DNA of 64,000 nucleotides from an uncultured Selenomonadaceae bacterium (lineage in GTDB: Bacteria > Bacillota > Negativicutes > Selenomonadales > Selenomonadaceae), in the NCBI GenBank assembly GCA_905234175.1, contig CAJOGX010000001.1, positions 1 through 64,000 of the forward strand. The letters run 5' to 3'. Below the pieces are notes generated by a model, which saw only the letters and a list, made by a program, of their open reading frames with translations, was not told where the DNA came from and made no database searches. Each line of letters opens with the position of its first letter. The first letter of the stretch is position 1. Positions 1 through 10,106 of the stretch are shown one piece after another. A program made the position numbers and the translations under genes.

Positions 1-75
1 CATTGAGACCATCGACGCCACGAAAACCGAGCGGAACCGCGTCGAAATTACAGTTTTCCTTCCGAAAAGTTCCAT
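1..75 (-). CDS. Partial CDS (N-terminal 25 aa MELFGRKTVISTRFRSVFVASMVSM), cut by window edge; possibly a membrane protein
   Basis: ATG 4 nt after the stop of the preceding minus-strand gene; open to window edge; hydrophobic start. Confidence 0.4.
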   Translation of the reverse strand, partial: MELFGRKTVISTRFRSVFVASMVSM

Positions 76-79
76 TAGC

Positions 80-1384
80 TCATCCTTCGAGAATCGTGGA
101 AATCATTCGGCTTTCGTCCTGCAGCGCGAGAACAATTTCATTGAAAATCGCGGCGAATTTTTCCATAGCGGTTTCGGAATAGCGGCTGGCGTCGTAGTCG
201 AGCTCGATGAAATATTTATCCTCGTCGAGGTTAAGTTCAATGTCGAGAGAATTTTCAACGGCGGAAATTTCGTTCAGCGGCAGGTCAATCATTTCAGCGG
301 GCTTGCCGATAAAAATCATTTCGTTCAAAGCGCCGAGCGCCCTTTTCTGGAAAATAAACGTCGCGCAGTCGTCTTCAAGCCCCTCGTCGTAAACCGTGCC
401 GAGACTGCGGCGGTAGCGCATACCAGTTTGAATTTTCGCGCTGAGCCCGCTGAGAAATTCCTCAACGCTCAAATCTTCCGTAAAATCCCAGCTGATTGGA
501 AACTGTTCAATCATAATCCCCATAAGGCGGCGTTCCTGCGCGGTATTCCTGCCGTTGTGAATCCAGCTCATGATAGATTTTTTGACGTCGGCGTTTTTAG
601 CGATAGCGAGCATGGAGGCGGCAAGAAAGAAAACATTTTCCGCGCAGTCGACTTTCGCAAAATATTTGTGCGTGATATTTTCAATGTCGAAGATAAGATT
701 ATTCTGCCGCCATGCCTCAGGATTTTCAATGTCGGGCGGCGGCAGGTGATTGGTTTCGTTGAAGCCCCGCAGCGTTTCGCGCCAGAATCTGTTGCCTTCA
801 GCGAGTTCCTCCGGCGAAACTTTCAGCTCGTCCAAAATGAAGTCTGCGTATTTCAGCGGCTGGCGCGTAATTTTTTTGCCGCGATACCGCATTTCCAGTT
901 CCCGCCAGAAAAGAATCATCAGCGCCGTGCCGTCAATTATCGCGTGGTAAAAATCAGCGTACATGTATTTTGCGGTCGGCGTCTCGAAAATGTAGAAACG
1001 GTACAGCGGCCTGTTGATTAAGAGGTAAGGCTCCATGAGATTTTTTTTGCGGACTTCAAACTCTTCGTCGGAAATTTTTTCAACGGTCACGGGCTCAACT
1101 TCGCCGTCAAAACGCTGACACAAATCGTCGGTGCCTGGGTGAAAAATCAGCCGCACGTGAAAAATATCGTAGGCGCTGAGCAAATCCGTCGCCGCCCTGG
1201 CAAGCCGTTCAAGGTCAATTGACGCGTCAACTTTAACCAGCGCGCCGGCGTTCATCATCGTGGACTTCGCCTTGTTGAAATGCGTGTCTATAAGCCAGCG
1301 CTGCATTGCGCGCAGCGGGTAGAAGCCGCTGGTTTGCAGTGCGTAATTCACAATTCGAGTTTCGTAATTTGTTTCCACATTCAT
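80..1384 (-). CDS. Standalone condensation-domain-like acyltransferase (434 aa)
   Basis: ORF; HxxxDG-type motif in DFYHAIIDGTALMILFW; paralogous to the next gene. Confidence 0.75.
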   Translation of the reverse strand: MNVETNYETRIVNYALQTSGFYPLRAMQRWLIDTHFNKAKSTMMNAGALVKVDASIDLERLARAATDLLSAYDIFHVRLIFHPGTDDLCQRFDGEVEPVTVEKISDEEFEVRKKNLMEPYLLINRPLYRFYIFETPTAKYMYADFYHAIIDGTALMILFWRELEMRYRGKKITRQPLKYADFILDELKVSPEELAEGNRFWRETLRGFNETNHLPPPDIENPEAWRQNNLIFDIENITHKYFAKVDCAENVFFLAASMLAIAKNADVKKSIMSWIHNGRNTAQERRLMGIMIEQFPISWDFTEDLSVEEFLSGLSAKIQTGMRYRRSLGTVYDEGLEDDCATFIFQKRALGALNEMIFIGKPAEMIDLPLNEISAVENSLDIELNLDEDKYFIELDYDASRYSETAMEKFAAIFNEIVLALQDESRMISTILEG

Positions 1385-1397
1385 TTTCCCTTTTGCT

Positions 1398-2654
1398 TTA
1401 AAGAATTTCAGAAATCATTTTGCGTCCGTCCTGAAGCGCGCGGACAATTTCGTCAAAGGTTGCGGCAAAATTTTTCATGGCGGTTTCGGAATAGCGGCCG
1501 GCGTTGTAGTCGAAGTAAATGAAATATTTGCCGTCATTGCTGAGGTTGAGTTCAAGGTCGAGAAAATTTTCAGCGGCGGCGTATTCGCTGGGCGGAAGGT
1601 CAATCATTTCCACGGGCAGACCGGCGAACTCCGTTTCGTTGAAGGCGCCAATCTCCTTTTTGTGGAAAATCAGTGTCGCGCAGTCGTCTTCAAGCCCTTC
1701 GTCGTAAATCGTGCCGAGACTGTGGCGGTACTTCATTCCAGTTTGAATTTTTTCTTCGAGCCCGTCAAGAAATTCTCCGGCGCTCAAATCTTCCGTGAAA
1801 TCCCAGCTGATTGGAAACTGTTCAATCATAATCCCGACGAGGCGGCGTTCCTGCGAAGTGTACCTGCCGTTGTGCACCCAGCTCATGACGGAATTTCTGG
1901 CGCCGGTCGTTTTGGCTATTGCGAGCATTGTCGCGGCGATAAAAAAAGTATTTTCCGTGCGCGCGGTCTGCGTGAAAAATTCGTGCGAAATATTTTTAAG
2001 GTCGATTATCAGCGTATTCTGCTGCCACTGCTGCGAATCGTGAACGTCGGGCGGCGGCAGGTGCTTAGTTTCGTCGAACCCGCTGAGCATTTCGCGCCAG
2101 AATTTATTTCCTTCCTCAAGTTCCTCCGGCGGAATTTTCAGCTCCTTCAAAACGTACTCGGCATAATTCATCGGCCTGCGCGAAATTTTTTTTCCACAGT
2201 ACCGCATTTCGACTTCCTTCCAAAACAGAATCATCGCCGCAATTCCGTCCAGCATTACGTGATAGCAGTCGAAGAACACATACTTCGCGGTCGGCGTCAC
2301 GAAAAATTCCAGGCGGTACAGCGGCCGGTTAATCAGCTCGTACGGGCGTATCAGCTTTTTTTTGCGCTGCTCAAATTCCTCGTCGGAAAGTTTTTCGATA
2401 AACAGCGGCTCAATTTCCCCGTCGAAACGCTGACACCACTCGCCGGTTACTGGGTGTTTCACGAGCCGCGCGCGAAAAATATCGTGAGCGTTGAGCGATT
2501 CCATTGTACATTTAATCGCCTGCTCTAAGTCAAACTTTTGGTCGAACCTGAACAGCGCCGAAATATTCATCATTGTGGAATTTGGCCTGTTCAAATGCGT
2601 TTTGAGAAGCCAGCGCTGCATTGGGAGCAGTGGGTAAAATCCGTCAGTTTCCAA
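1398..2654 (-). CDS. Standalone condensation-domain-like acyltransferase, paralog (418 aa)
   Basis: ORF; DCYHVMLDGIAAMILFW motif; extensive similarity to 80..1384. Confidence 0.75.
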   Translation of the reverse strand: METDGFYPLLPMQRWLLKTHLNRPNSTMMNISALFRFDQKFDLEQAIKCTMESLNAHDIFRARLVKHPVTGEWCQRFDGEIEPLFIEKLSDEEFEQRKKKLIRPYELINRPLYRLEFFVTPTAKYVFFDCYHVMLDGIAAMILFWKEVEMRYCGKKISRRPMNYAEYVLKELKIPPEELEEGNKFWREMLSGFDETKHLPPPDVHDSQQWQQNTLIIDLKNISHEFFTQTARTENTFFIAATMLAIAKTTGARNSVMSWVHNGRYTSQERRLVGIMIEQFPISWDFTEDLSAGEFLDGLEEKIQTGMKYRHSLGTIYDEGLEDDCATLIFHKKEIGAFNETEFAGLPVEMIDLPPSEYAAAENFLDLELNLSNDGKYFIYFDYNAGRYSETAMKNFAATFDEIVRALQDGRKMISEIL

Positions 2655-2656
2655 AA

Positions 2657-4099
2657 TCAGCCATCCTTTCTTTCAGCGGCAACGATTTGTTTCAGGCCGT
2701 GGAACTTCGCAAACGTAATGTTGCGGTTGCCTTTGAGTTCGGGTTCCAAATCGCCGCCCCACAAGAGCGTTGGTTCGTCCCAGGTGCGCGTTCCCAGGAA
2801 AGTGCCGCTCCACGCAGGAATTTTCAGCGGCGGCACAATTATCAAATCGTCATTCTTATGCGCCAAAACGTATTCCATTCGCGCGTCGAGCTGGTCGCTC
2901 AAATCTTTTTCGACGTACAGGCAGCCTAGCACGCTCAACGCCCAGACGCACGCGAAGACTGTTCCGGCGAGATTTATTTTTTTCGTGTAGCGCGCATAAA
3001 TTTTTTCTAGCTCCGGCAAAATTTCTTTAAGCGCCGCCGCCGCCGCTACCAGCAGGAAAATCGTTGACGGGAAGCCCGCGCGCTCAGGAAATTCCGGCGA
3101 AAACATCATCATCAGCAAAACCAAAATCGACGCCGCCGAGAAAATCAGCACGAACTTCGCCGCGTCGCTCGAACGGTTCGCCCGCGTCAAAAAGTAAACC
3201 ACCGGAACGAACAAAACCAGTTCCCGCGCGAATACCGGCAAAAATCCCATGACAAAATTTATCGCGAACATTTCAGCCGTCCACTGCACGTCCGGCGGTA
3301 TCAGTTCGTCCGGCTCCAGCGCGTTCGTCAGCTCCATTCGCGCGAAATTCCCTGGCGATAACATCAGAATCGCGAAGCCAATCAGCGCGAAGATAAATCC
3401 GACTTTCATCCACGGCTGTAAATTATTTTTCTGCCGGAAATACATGCAGAGCATGAACGCCGTGAAAACCGTGACCGCCGCGCCTGGCTCAATCGACCAG
3501 CCCGCAATTAATCCAAGCAACGCCATGAGCGGCAACGGCACGCTGAAATTTTTCCGCCAGAATGCAAGTGCGAACGGCAGCAAAAATAAAAGCTCGAATA
3601 CCGACGTCCAGAGATAATTGCACGCGCCCGTTAGCCAGACCGTCGCGATAATCAGCGCCGGCGCGCAGAACCAGATTCCCGCCAGAATCAGCACTAAAAA
3701 TTTTTTATTCATTTCGCGCAGGGTTAAGCCCGTCGCAACTTTGAAAATTAAAATTACCAGCGCCGCCAGCATGAAAACGTTAACCACGTCGAAAAAACCT
3801 TTGCCCTGCCAGACGAAAAACTGTACGAAAATATGAGCGATTGTCCGCCCGCCCCAGTGAAAATAATGCTCCCACTGCGAAACTAAAATGTCGCTGAAAC
3901 TTTCGACGCGGTGAAAATTGTTCGGGTCAATGCCGTCAAGCAAATTTCCCAAGTGCTCGCCGTCCCAGGTGAACGCGTAGGAATAATCGTCGGCGATTAT
4001 CGGAAGCAGCAAATTTCGCAGGAGCGCTACCAGCAGGAACGCCGCGAAAATTATCTGCCATGACAGATTTTTTAGTACGTGCAAAATCCTCAACTCCAT
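2657..4099 (-). CDS. Polytopic membrane protein, DUF6056/glycosyltransferase-like
   Basis: ORF of 480 aa, many hydrophobic segments, N-terminal ADDYSYAF motif. Confidence 0.6.
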   Translation of the reverse strand: MELRILHVLKNLSWQIIFAAFLLVALLRNLLLPIIADDYSYAFTWDGEHLGNLLDGIDPNNFHRVESFSDILVSQWEHYFHWGGRTIAHIFVQFFVWQGKGFFDVVNVFMLAALVILIFKVATGLTLREMNKKFLVLILAGIWFCAPALIIATVWLTGACNYLWTSVFELLFLLPFALAFWRKNFSVPLPLMALLGLIAGWSIEPGAAVTVFTAFMLCMYFRQKNNLQPWMKVGFIFALIGFAILMLSPGNFARMELTNALEPDELIPPDVQWTAEMFAINFVMGFLPVFARELVLFVPVVYFLTRANRSSDAAKFVLIFSAASILVLLMMMFSPEFPERAGFPSTIFLLVAAAAALKEILPELEKIYARYTKKINLAGTVFACVWALSVLGCLYVEKDLSDQLDARMEYVLAHKNDDLIIVPPLKIPAWSGTFLGTRTWDEPTLLWGGDLEPELKGNRNITFAKFHGLKQIVAAERKDG

Positions 4100-4162
4100 T
4101 GAAAAATTTGTGAGAAATTATACCACAGCGGCGGCGGCTTGTCATTCAAAAAATAAAATTCG

Positions 4163-4191
4163 TTGACACAAAGCCATTCAGCCTGTAAAAT
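4163..4191 (+). promoter_or_regulatory. Sigma-A-type promoter of pyrH (TTGACA-N17-TAAAAT)
   Basis: TTGACA 4163-4168, 17-nt spacer, TAAAAT 4186-4191, upstream of pyrH ATG 4217. Confidence 0.75.
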
Positions 4192-4204
4192 TGGCGGCGT
4201 ATAA

Positions 4205-4927
<723 letters not shown>

Positions 4928-4930
4928 GCT

Positions 4931-5518
4931 ATGGACGCTGAAAATTTCGTCGCGGTGAACGTTTCCGCTGAAAATTTTAGTCTCGACGGCGAAAATGTTC
5001 TGCGCGTCGTCAAAACCGCCAAACTCATGGATTTCGATACGAACAGCATTGCGAAACTGCGCGGCGTCGACTTCCACAACGGCACGATTGAAGTTAAAAT
5101 GCTCAGCCGCCTTCTTCCAGACGCGCCGGACTTTGCGCGCGGCTTTATCGGCATTGCCTTCAGAATCAGCGCGAACGACGACGCCTTTGAAAGTTTCTAC
5201 ATTCGCCCGACAAATTCCACGACCGCCGACCCCGTCAGAAAGGCGCACGGCTGCCAGTATTTTTCCTATCCGAAGTACACGTTCGCTTATTTCCGCGAAA
5301 ATAATATCACGGCTTACGAGTCGCCGGTTTCGCACGGTCTGAACGAATGGGTTGCGCTCAAAGCCGTCGTGGAAGATTCTCGCGCGGAATTTTATCTGAA
5401 CGGGAAACTTGCGCTGGCGGTTGACGATTTGAAGCTCGGCGGAAATTCTCACGGCGCAGTTGGATTTTTCGTCGACATTGGCACCGAAGCTTTTTATAAA
5501 GATTTGCAGATAAATTGA
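4931..5518 (+). CDS. ConA/LamG-like (DUF1080-type) domain protein, no signal peptide
   Basis: ORF between pyrH and frr; beta-sandwich-like sequence ...EFYLNGKLALAVDDLKLGG...GAVGFFVDIGTEAFYKDLQI. Confidence 0.6.
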   Translation: MDAENFVAVNVSAENFSLDGENVLRVVKTAKLMDFDTNSIAKLRGVDFHNGTIEVKMLSRLLPDAPDFARGFIGIAFRISANDDAFESFYIRPTNSTTADPVRKAHGCQYFSYPKYTFAYFRENNITAYESPVSHGLNEWVALKAVVEDSRAEFYLNGKLALAVDDLKLGGNSHGAVGFFVDIGTEAFYKDLQIN

Positions 5519-5533
5519 GGAGGGAATTTTCAA

Positions 5534-6091
5534 ATGACTACTGAAGTTATCAACGGCTCTGAGGACAAGCTCAAGAAAAGCCTTGACGCGCTCAAGAAAG
5601 AGTACGGCACCCTTCGCGCAGGCCGCGCCGCTCCCAGTTTGCTTGATAAAGTGCTGGTTGATTACTACGGCACGCCGACGCCCGTCAATCAAATCGCTAA
5701 CGTCACAGTTCCCGAACCGCGCCTGATTATGATTAAGCCGTACGAAAAAAAATCGCTCAAAGACATCGAACGCGCGATTCAGAAATCTGACCTGGGCTTG
5801 ACGCCAAATTCTGACGGCACGGCGATTCGTCTGACAATCCCGCAGCCTACGCAGGAACGCCGCAAGGAACTCGTCAAAGTCGTCGGCAAAAAGGCTGAGG
5901 AAACTAAAGTCGCCATGCGCAATATCCGACGCGACGCCAACGAGGCGATTAAAAAGCTCGAAAAGGACAAAAAAATTACCGAGGACGACCGCAAGGACGC
6001 TCAGGATCAAATGCAGAAAATGCTCGACAAGTACATCAAACTCGTCGACAGCACAAAGGCTGCCAAAGAGAAAGAGGTTATGGAAGTTTGA
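5534..6091 (+). CDS. frr: Ribosome recycling factor
   Basis: LRAGRAAPSLLDKVLVDYYGTPTPVNQIANV motif. Confidence 0.97.
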   Translation: MTTEVINGSEDKLKKSLDALKKEYGTLRAGRAAPSLLDKVLVDYYGTPTPVNQIANVTVPEPRLIMIKPYEKKSLKDIERAIQKSDLGLTPNSDGTAIRLTIPQPTQERRKELVKVVGKKAEETKVAMRNIRRDANEAIKKLEKDKKITEDDRKDAQDQMQKMLDKYIKLVDSTKAAKEKEVMEV

Positions 6092-6825
6092 ACGAGGGCG
6101 AATTGCTGAGCCGAGTCGACAGAGCAAAACTGCCGCGTCACGTGGCGATAATCATGGACGGCAACGGGCGCTGGGCAATTGGGCGCGGGCTTTTACGCAG
6201 CGCGGGACATTTCGCCGGAGTCAGGACGCTCAAAAAAATTCTGACGACTGCCGTCAACCTTGAACTCGAAGCGCTCACCGTCTACGCTTTTTCTACGGAA
6301 AACTGGAAACGACCTTTAGCCGAGGTCGAATTTCTAATGCATTTGTTTTCGGAATATCTGGAGCGGGAAAAGCGCGAAATGCACGAAAAAAATGTGCGCA
6401 TTCGGTTTCTCGGACGCACGGAAGATTTTTCGCCGCTGATTCAAAACCAGATGTGTGACGCTGTGGAACTCATGAAAAATAACACCGGCGTCAAGTTTAA
6501 CATTGCGGCTAACTACGGCGGGCAGGACGAAATTATTCGCGCGGCGCAGAAACTCGCGCAGAAAGTTTCCAACGGCGAAATGCCCGCTGAAAATATTACC
6601 GCTGAAATTTTCGAGCGCGAACTCGATACCGCCGGTCAGCCGCCCGTAGATTTGCTGATTCGTACCAGCGGCGATATGCGGCTCAGTAATTTCCTTTTGT
6701 GGCAGGCGGCGTACGCAGAATTTTGGTTCACGAAAACGCCCTGGCCGGAATTTACGCCCGAAGAATTTATCGACGCGCTGATAGATTTCAGCAAACGCAA
6801 AAGAAGATTCGGCGGCGTGACTTAA
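6088..6825 (+). CDS. uppS: Isoprenyl (undecaprenyl diphosphate) synthase
   Basis: HVAIIMDGNGRWA...LTVYAFSTENWKRP; TTG start overlapping frr stop. Confidence 0.96.
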   Translation: MNEGELLSRVDRAKLPRHVAIIMDGNGRWAIGRGLLRSAGHFAGVRTLKKILTTAVNLELEALTVYAFSTENWKRPLAEVEFLMHLFSEYLEREKREMHEKNVRIRFLGRTEDFSPLIQNQMCDAVELMKNNTGVKFNIAANYGGQDEIIRAAQKLAQKVSNGEMPAENITAEIFERELDTAGQPPVDLLIRTSGDMRLSNFLLWQAAYAEFWFTKTPWPEFTPEEFIDALIDFSKRKRRFGGVT

Positions 6826-6840
6826 GGAGGAAGTGGGCTT

Positions 6841-7737
6841 TTGGCTTTACGAATAATCACAGGGATAATCGGAATAATCATCGCGGCGGTGGTGATACAG
6901 CTGGGCGGCGCGCCGTTCGCTGGCTTCGCGATATTTCTTTCGCTTGTAGCCTGGCACGAATATTCCAGCGCATTCCGTCGCGCGGGCTTCGACACGGCTT
7001 ACATTCTGAGCGCGCTGACTTTAGTTTTGCTTTTGTGTTGCGCGTGGCTGGGCAACATCGAGGAGCTACTGGCGGTTTTGACGCTGGGCTCGCTGGCGAT
7101 ATTTCTGCTGACGGTTTTGCTTTCAATGCGCCCAACTGAGGCGTGCATTTCGGTGGCGGGAGTTTTCTATATCGGGCTGCCGTTCGCGCATTTGGTAATG
7201 CTGAGGTTTCTGGCGGACGAGCCGCATCAGATAGCGTCGCTGGTGAACTTTGCGAATTTCGTCAGCGAAAAAACTGTGGAAGTCGGTCAGATTAATTTTT
7301 TCCACACGATAGCGAGTCTGAACATGGACGACGGCTGCGCGCTTGTCTGGATACTTTTCGCGTGCACTTGGGCGAGCGACACGTTTGCTTATTTTATTGG
7401 CACGGCGATTGGTTCGCACAAGCTGGCGCCGTCAATCAGCCCGAACAAAACTATCGAAGGGATTATCGGTTCGCTTGTCGGCACGACGATTACAGCGGTC
7501 GTTGTCGGCTGTTTCCTTTTCGGCTTCCCGCTGACGCAAATGGCGGCAGCTGGCGTGCTGATTGCGATTTTTGCGACGCTCGGCGATTTGGTTGAGTCCG
7601 CCATAAAAAGATTCACCGGCGTCAAAGATTCCGGCATTCTTTTCCCAGGGCACGGCGGCGTTTTGGACCGCTTCGACAGCGTGCTCTACACCGCGCCGGT
7701 TTTTTACTATTTTATTGTTGTTTCAAAAATTATCTGA
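6841..7737 (+). CDS. cdsA: Phosphatidate cytidylyltransferase
   Basis: SDTFAYFIGTAIGSHKLAPSISPNKTIEG...DLVESAIKRFTGVKDSGILFPGHGGVLDRFDS; TTG start. Confidence 0.95.
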   Translation: MALRIITGIIGIIIAAVVIQLGGAPFAGFAIFLSLVAWHEYSSAFRRAGFDTAYILSALTLVLLLCCAWLGNIEELLAVLTLGSLAIFLLTVLLSMRPTEACISVAGVFYIGLPFAHLVMLRFLADEPHQIASLVNFANFVSEKTVEVGQINFFHTIASLNMDDGCALVWILFACTWASDTFAYFIGTAIGSHKLAPSISPNKTIEGIIGSLVGTTITAVVVGCFLFGFPLTQMAAAGVLIAIFATLGDLVESAIKRFTGVKDSGILFPGHGGVLDRFDSVLYTAPVFYYFIVVSKII

Positions 7738-7746
7738 GGCGGCGGA

Positions 7747-8376
7747 ATGATTACGAAACCTATGGCGATTGAAACGCGCAGCATGGAAATTATCGCGCCG
7801 CACCTTGACGGTCTGAACCTGAGCGACGACGAGACGAAAATTTTTTCGCGGATAATTCACGCGGCGGGCGACGTTGACTACGCGCCGATTATCAAAATTC
7901 ATCCTGCGGCGATTGGCGCGGCTAAGGCGGCAATTCTCGCTGGCAGAAATATTTTCACCGATGTTGAAATGGTTCGCACGGGAATTAACAAGCGCGCGCT
8001 GAAAAAATTTGGCGGCGAAGTTTTCTGCAAAGTTGCTGACGACGACGTTAAGGAAATTGCTCAGCGCGAAGGAATTACGCGTTCGATGGCGGCTATGCGA
8101 AGTTTCGGCGAAAATCTCAGCGGCGGGATTGTGGCGATTGGCAACGCTCCGACGGCGCTTTTTGAAGTCCTCCGGCTCGTTCGTGAGGAAAAAATTTCGC
8201 CGGCAGTGATTATCGGCGTGCCCGTTGGATTCGTCGGCGCCGCTGATTCCAAGGCTGAACTTATCGCGCAGGAGAAAATTCCTTACGTCACGGTTACCGG
8301 CACGAAGGGCGGCAGTTCAATTGCCGTCGCCGCCGTCAACGCGATTCTGTACCTTCTTGACAACAGGAGAGACTAA
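7747..8376 (+). CDS. cbiC: Precorrin-8X methylmutase
   Basis: MEIIAPHL...RIIHAAGDVDYAPII...VGFVGAADSKAELI...TGTKGGSSIAVAAVNAI. Confidence 0.93.
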   Translation: MITKPMAIETRSMEIIAPHLDGLNLSDDETKIFSRIIHAAGDVDYAPIIKIHPAAIGAAKAAILAGRNIFTDVEMVRTGINKRALKKFGGEVFCKVADDDVKEIAQREGITRSMAAMRSFGENLSGGIVAIGNAPTALFEVLRLVREEKISPAVIIGVPVGFVGAADSKAELIAQEKIPYVTVTGTKGGSSIAVAAVNAILYLLDNRRD

Positions 8377-8381
8377 CGATT

Positions 8382-8726
8382 ATGAAAAAGTGCAAGCTTA
8401 CGATTTTGAAAACGACACTGCAGGAAGATTTGGCAAAAGAATACGGCATACCGAATTTCTCGACGTGCCCGCTTATGAAGGAAGGGCAGGTTTTCTACGC
8501 GTCCTCAGCGAAGCCGTGTGGATTCTGCGACGAGGCGTGGAAGGCGATTTATCAGTACGTATTCGCGCTGGCTCACGGCTCCGAAGGCTGGTACTTCAAC
8601 GACTGGATTGACCCCAAACACAAGGGCGTTGCGATTTGCTCATGTAACGACGGCCTGCGTCCGGTGATTATTAAAGTCGAGCGCACCGACGAAGATGACA
8701 CTCCCGAAGAATTTGACGTGCGCTGA
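8382..8726 (+). CDS. TIGR04076 family protein
   Basis: 114 aa; KKCKLTILKTTL...STCPLMKEGQVFY...CGFCDEAW...DGLRPVIIKVER. Confidence 0.65.
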   Translation: MKKCKLTILKTTLQEDLAKEYGIPNFSTCPLMKEGQVFYASSAKPCGFCDEAWKAIYQYVFALAHGSEGWYFNDWIDPKHKGVAICSCNDGLRPVIIKVERTDEDDTPEEFDVR

Positions 8727-8732
8727 ACTGCC

Positions 8733-10106
8733 ATGAAAAAAATTCCAAGGATAGTCATTGCCGCGACGCAAAGCGGCTCAGGGAAAACTACGATAACCAG
8801 CGGGATTCTGGCGGCGCTTAAGGCGCGCGGCTTCGACGTGCAGGCGTTCAAAGTCGGTCCCGATTACATTGACACGGGCTACCACGAAACTGCTTCGGGA
8901 CGCCCCACTCATAATTTAGACAGCTGGCTCGTCGGGCGCGAAAGGCTCGGCGAGATTTTTTTTAATGCCCTCAGCGCGCCCACAATCGCCGTTATCGAGG
9001 GCGCAATGGGTCTGTATGACGGAGGAGTCCAAAACATCAGTTCGACCGCCGAAATTGCCAAAATTCTGCGCGCGCCGGTCGTTCTGGTTATCGACGCAAA
9101 GAGCATGGGCGCTTCCGCCGCCGCTATCGCGCTGGGTTTCCGCGACTTCGACAAAGATTTGAACTTCGCCGGCGTCATTCTCAACCGCCTCGGTTCCGAC
9201 AGCCACGCCAAAATGATTCTCGACGCGCTTGAAAAAATTGGCGTGAAATGTTTCGGCGCCGTCAGACGCAACGCAGAATTTTCCCTGCCCGAACGCCACC
9301 TCGGTCTTGTCCCGACAAGCGAAAATAATTTCAGCGCGACGATTAAAAAAATCAGCGCCGCCGTTACCGAGCAGATTGACCTTGACGCGCTGATTGAACT
9401 TGCTGAAAGTGCGCCGCCGCTCGACTTCAAAGTTTCCGCCGCTGAAAAAGTTTCCAAAGCCTGCAGGATTGCCGTAGCGCGCGACGCCGCGTTCAACTTT
9501 TACTACGGCGAGAGTCTTCGCGTGCTTGAAAATCTCGGCGCGGAAATTATTTTTTTCAGTCCGCTTGAAAGTACCAGCCTGCCGGAAAATATCGACGGGC
9601 TGATAATTGGCGGCGGCTTCCCAGAAATTTTCGCTGGCGAGCTTGAGCGCAATAAAAAAATCCGCACGGACATTCGGCTGGCGGCAGAAAGTGGTCTGCC
9701 GGTCTTCGCCGAATGCGGCGGCTTTATGTATCTGATGAACTCGATTTCTGATTTCAGCGGGGAAATTTTTGAGATGTGCGGCGTGATTCCTGCGCGCGCG
9801 GCGATGACTGAAAAGTTGCAGATGGTCGGCTACGTCGAGGCAGAAATTCTGCGCGACTGCGTGATTGGCAGGGCTGGCGATAAACTTCACGCGCACGAGT
9901 TTCATTTTTCCATAGCGGAAAGTTCCGGCGCGGAAAATTTTCTGGACTGCACGCGGCTCCGCACTGGCAGGAACTATCGCGCGGGTTTCGCTGAAAAAAA
10001 TATTGCGGCGTCGTACCTGCACATCCACTTTGCCGGTTGTCCTGACGCCGCCAGAAATTTCGTCAACGCGTGTAAAAATTTCAAACTTCAACGTTCAGCT
10101 TTTTGA
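8733..10106 (+). CDS. cbiA: Cobyrinate a,c-diamide synthase
   Basis: IVIAATQSGSGKTTITSGILAAL...KVGPDYIDTGYHETASGRPTHNLDSWL and C-terminal glutaminase-like AECGGFMYL. Confidence 0.93.
   Translation: MKKIPRIVIAATQSGSGKTTITSGILAALKARGFDVQAFKVGPDYIDTGYHETASGRPTHNLDSWLVGRERLGEIFFNALSAPTIAVIEGAMGLYDGGVQNISSTAEIAKILRAPVVLVIDAKSMGASAAAIALGFRDFDKDLNFAGVILNRLGSDSHAKMILDALEKIGVKCFGAVRRNAEFSLPERHLGLVPTSENNFSATIKKISAAVTEQIDLDALIELAESAPPLDFKVSAAEKVSKACRIAVARDAAFNFYYGESLRVLENLGAEIIFFSPLESTSLPENIDGLIIGGGFPEIFAGELERNKKIRTDIRLAAESGLPVFAECGGFMYLMNSISDFSGEIFEMCGVIPARAAMTEKLQMVGYVEAEILRDCVIGRAGDKLHAHEFHFSIAESSGAENFLDCTRLRTGRNYRAGFAEKNIAASYLHIHFAGCPDAARNFVNACKNFKLQRSAF

Noticed and set aside
8916-10091. 391-aa minus-strand ORF antisense to cbiA
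   Set aside because: Coding evidence is unambiguous on the plus strand (CbiA motifs).
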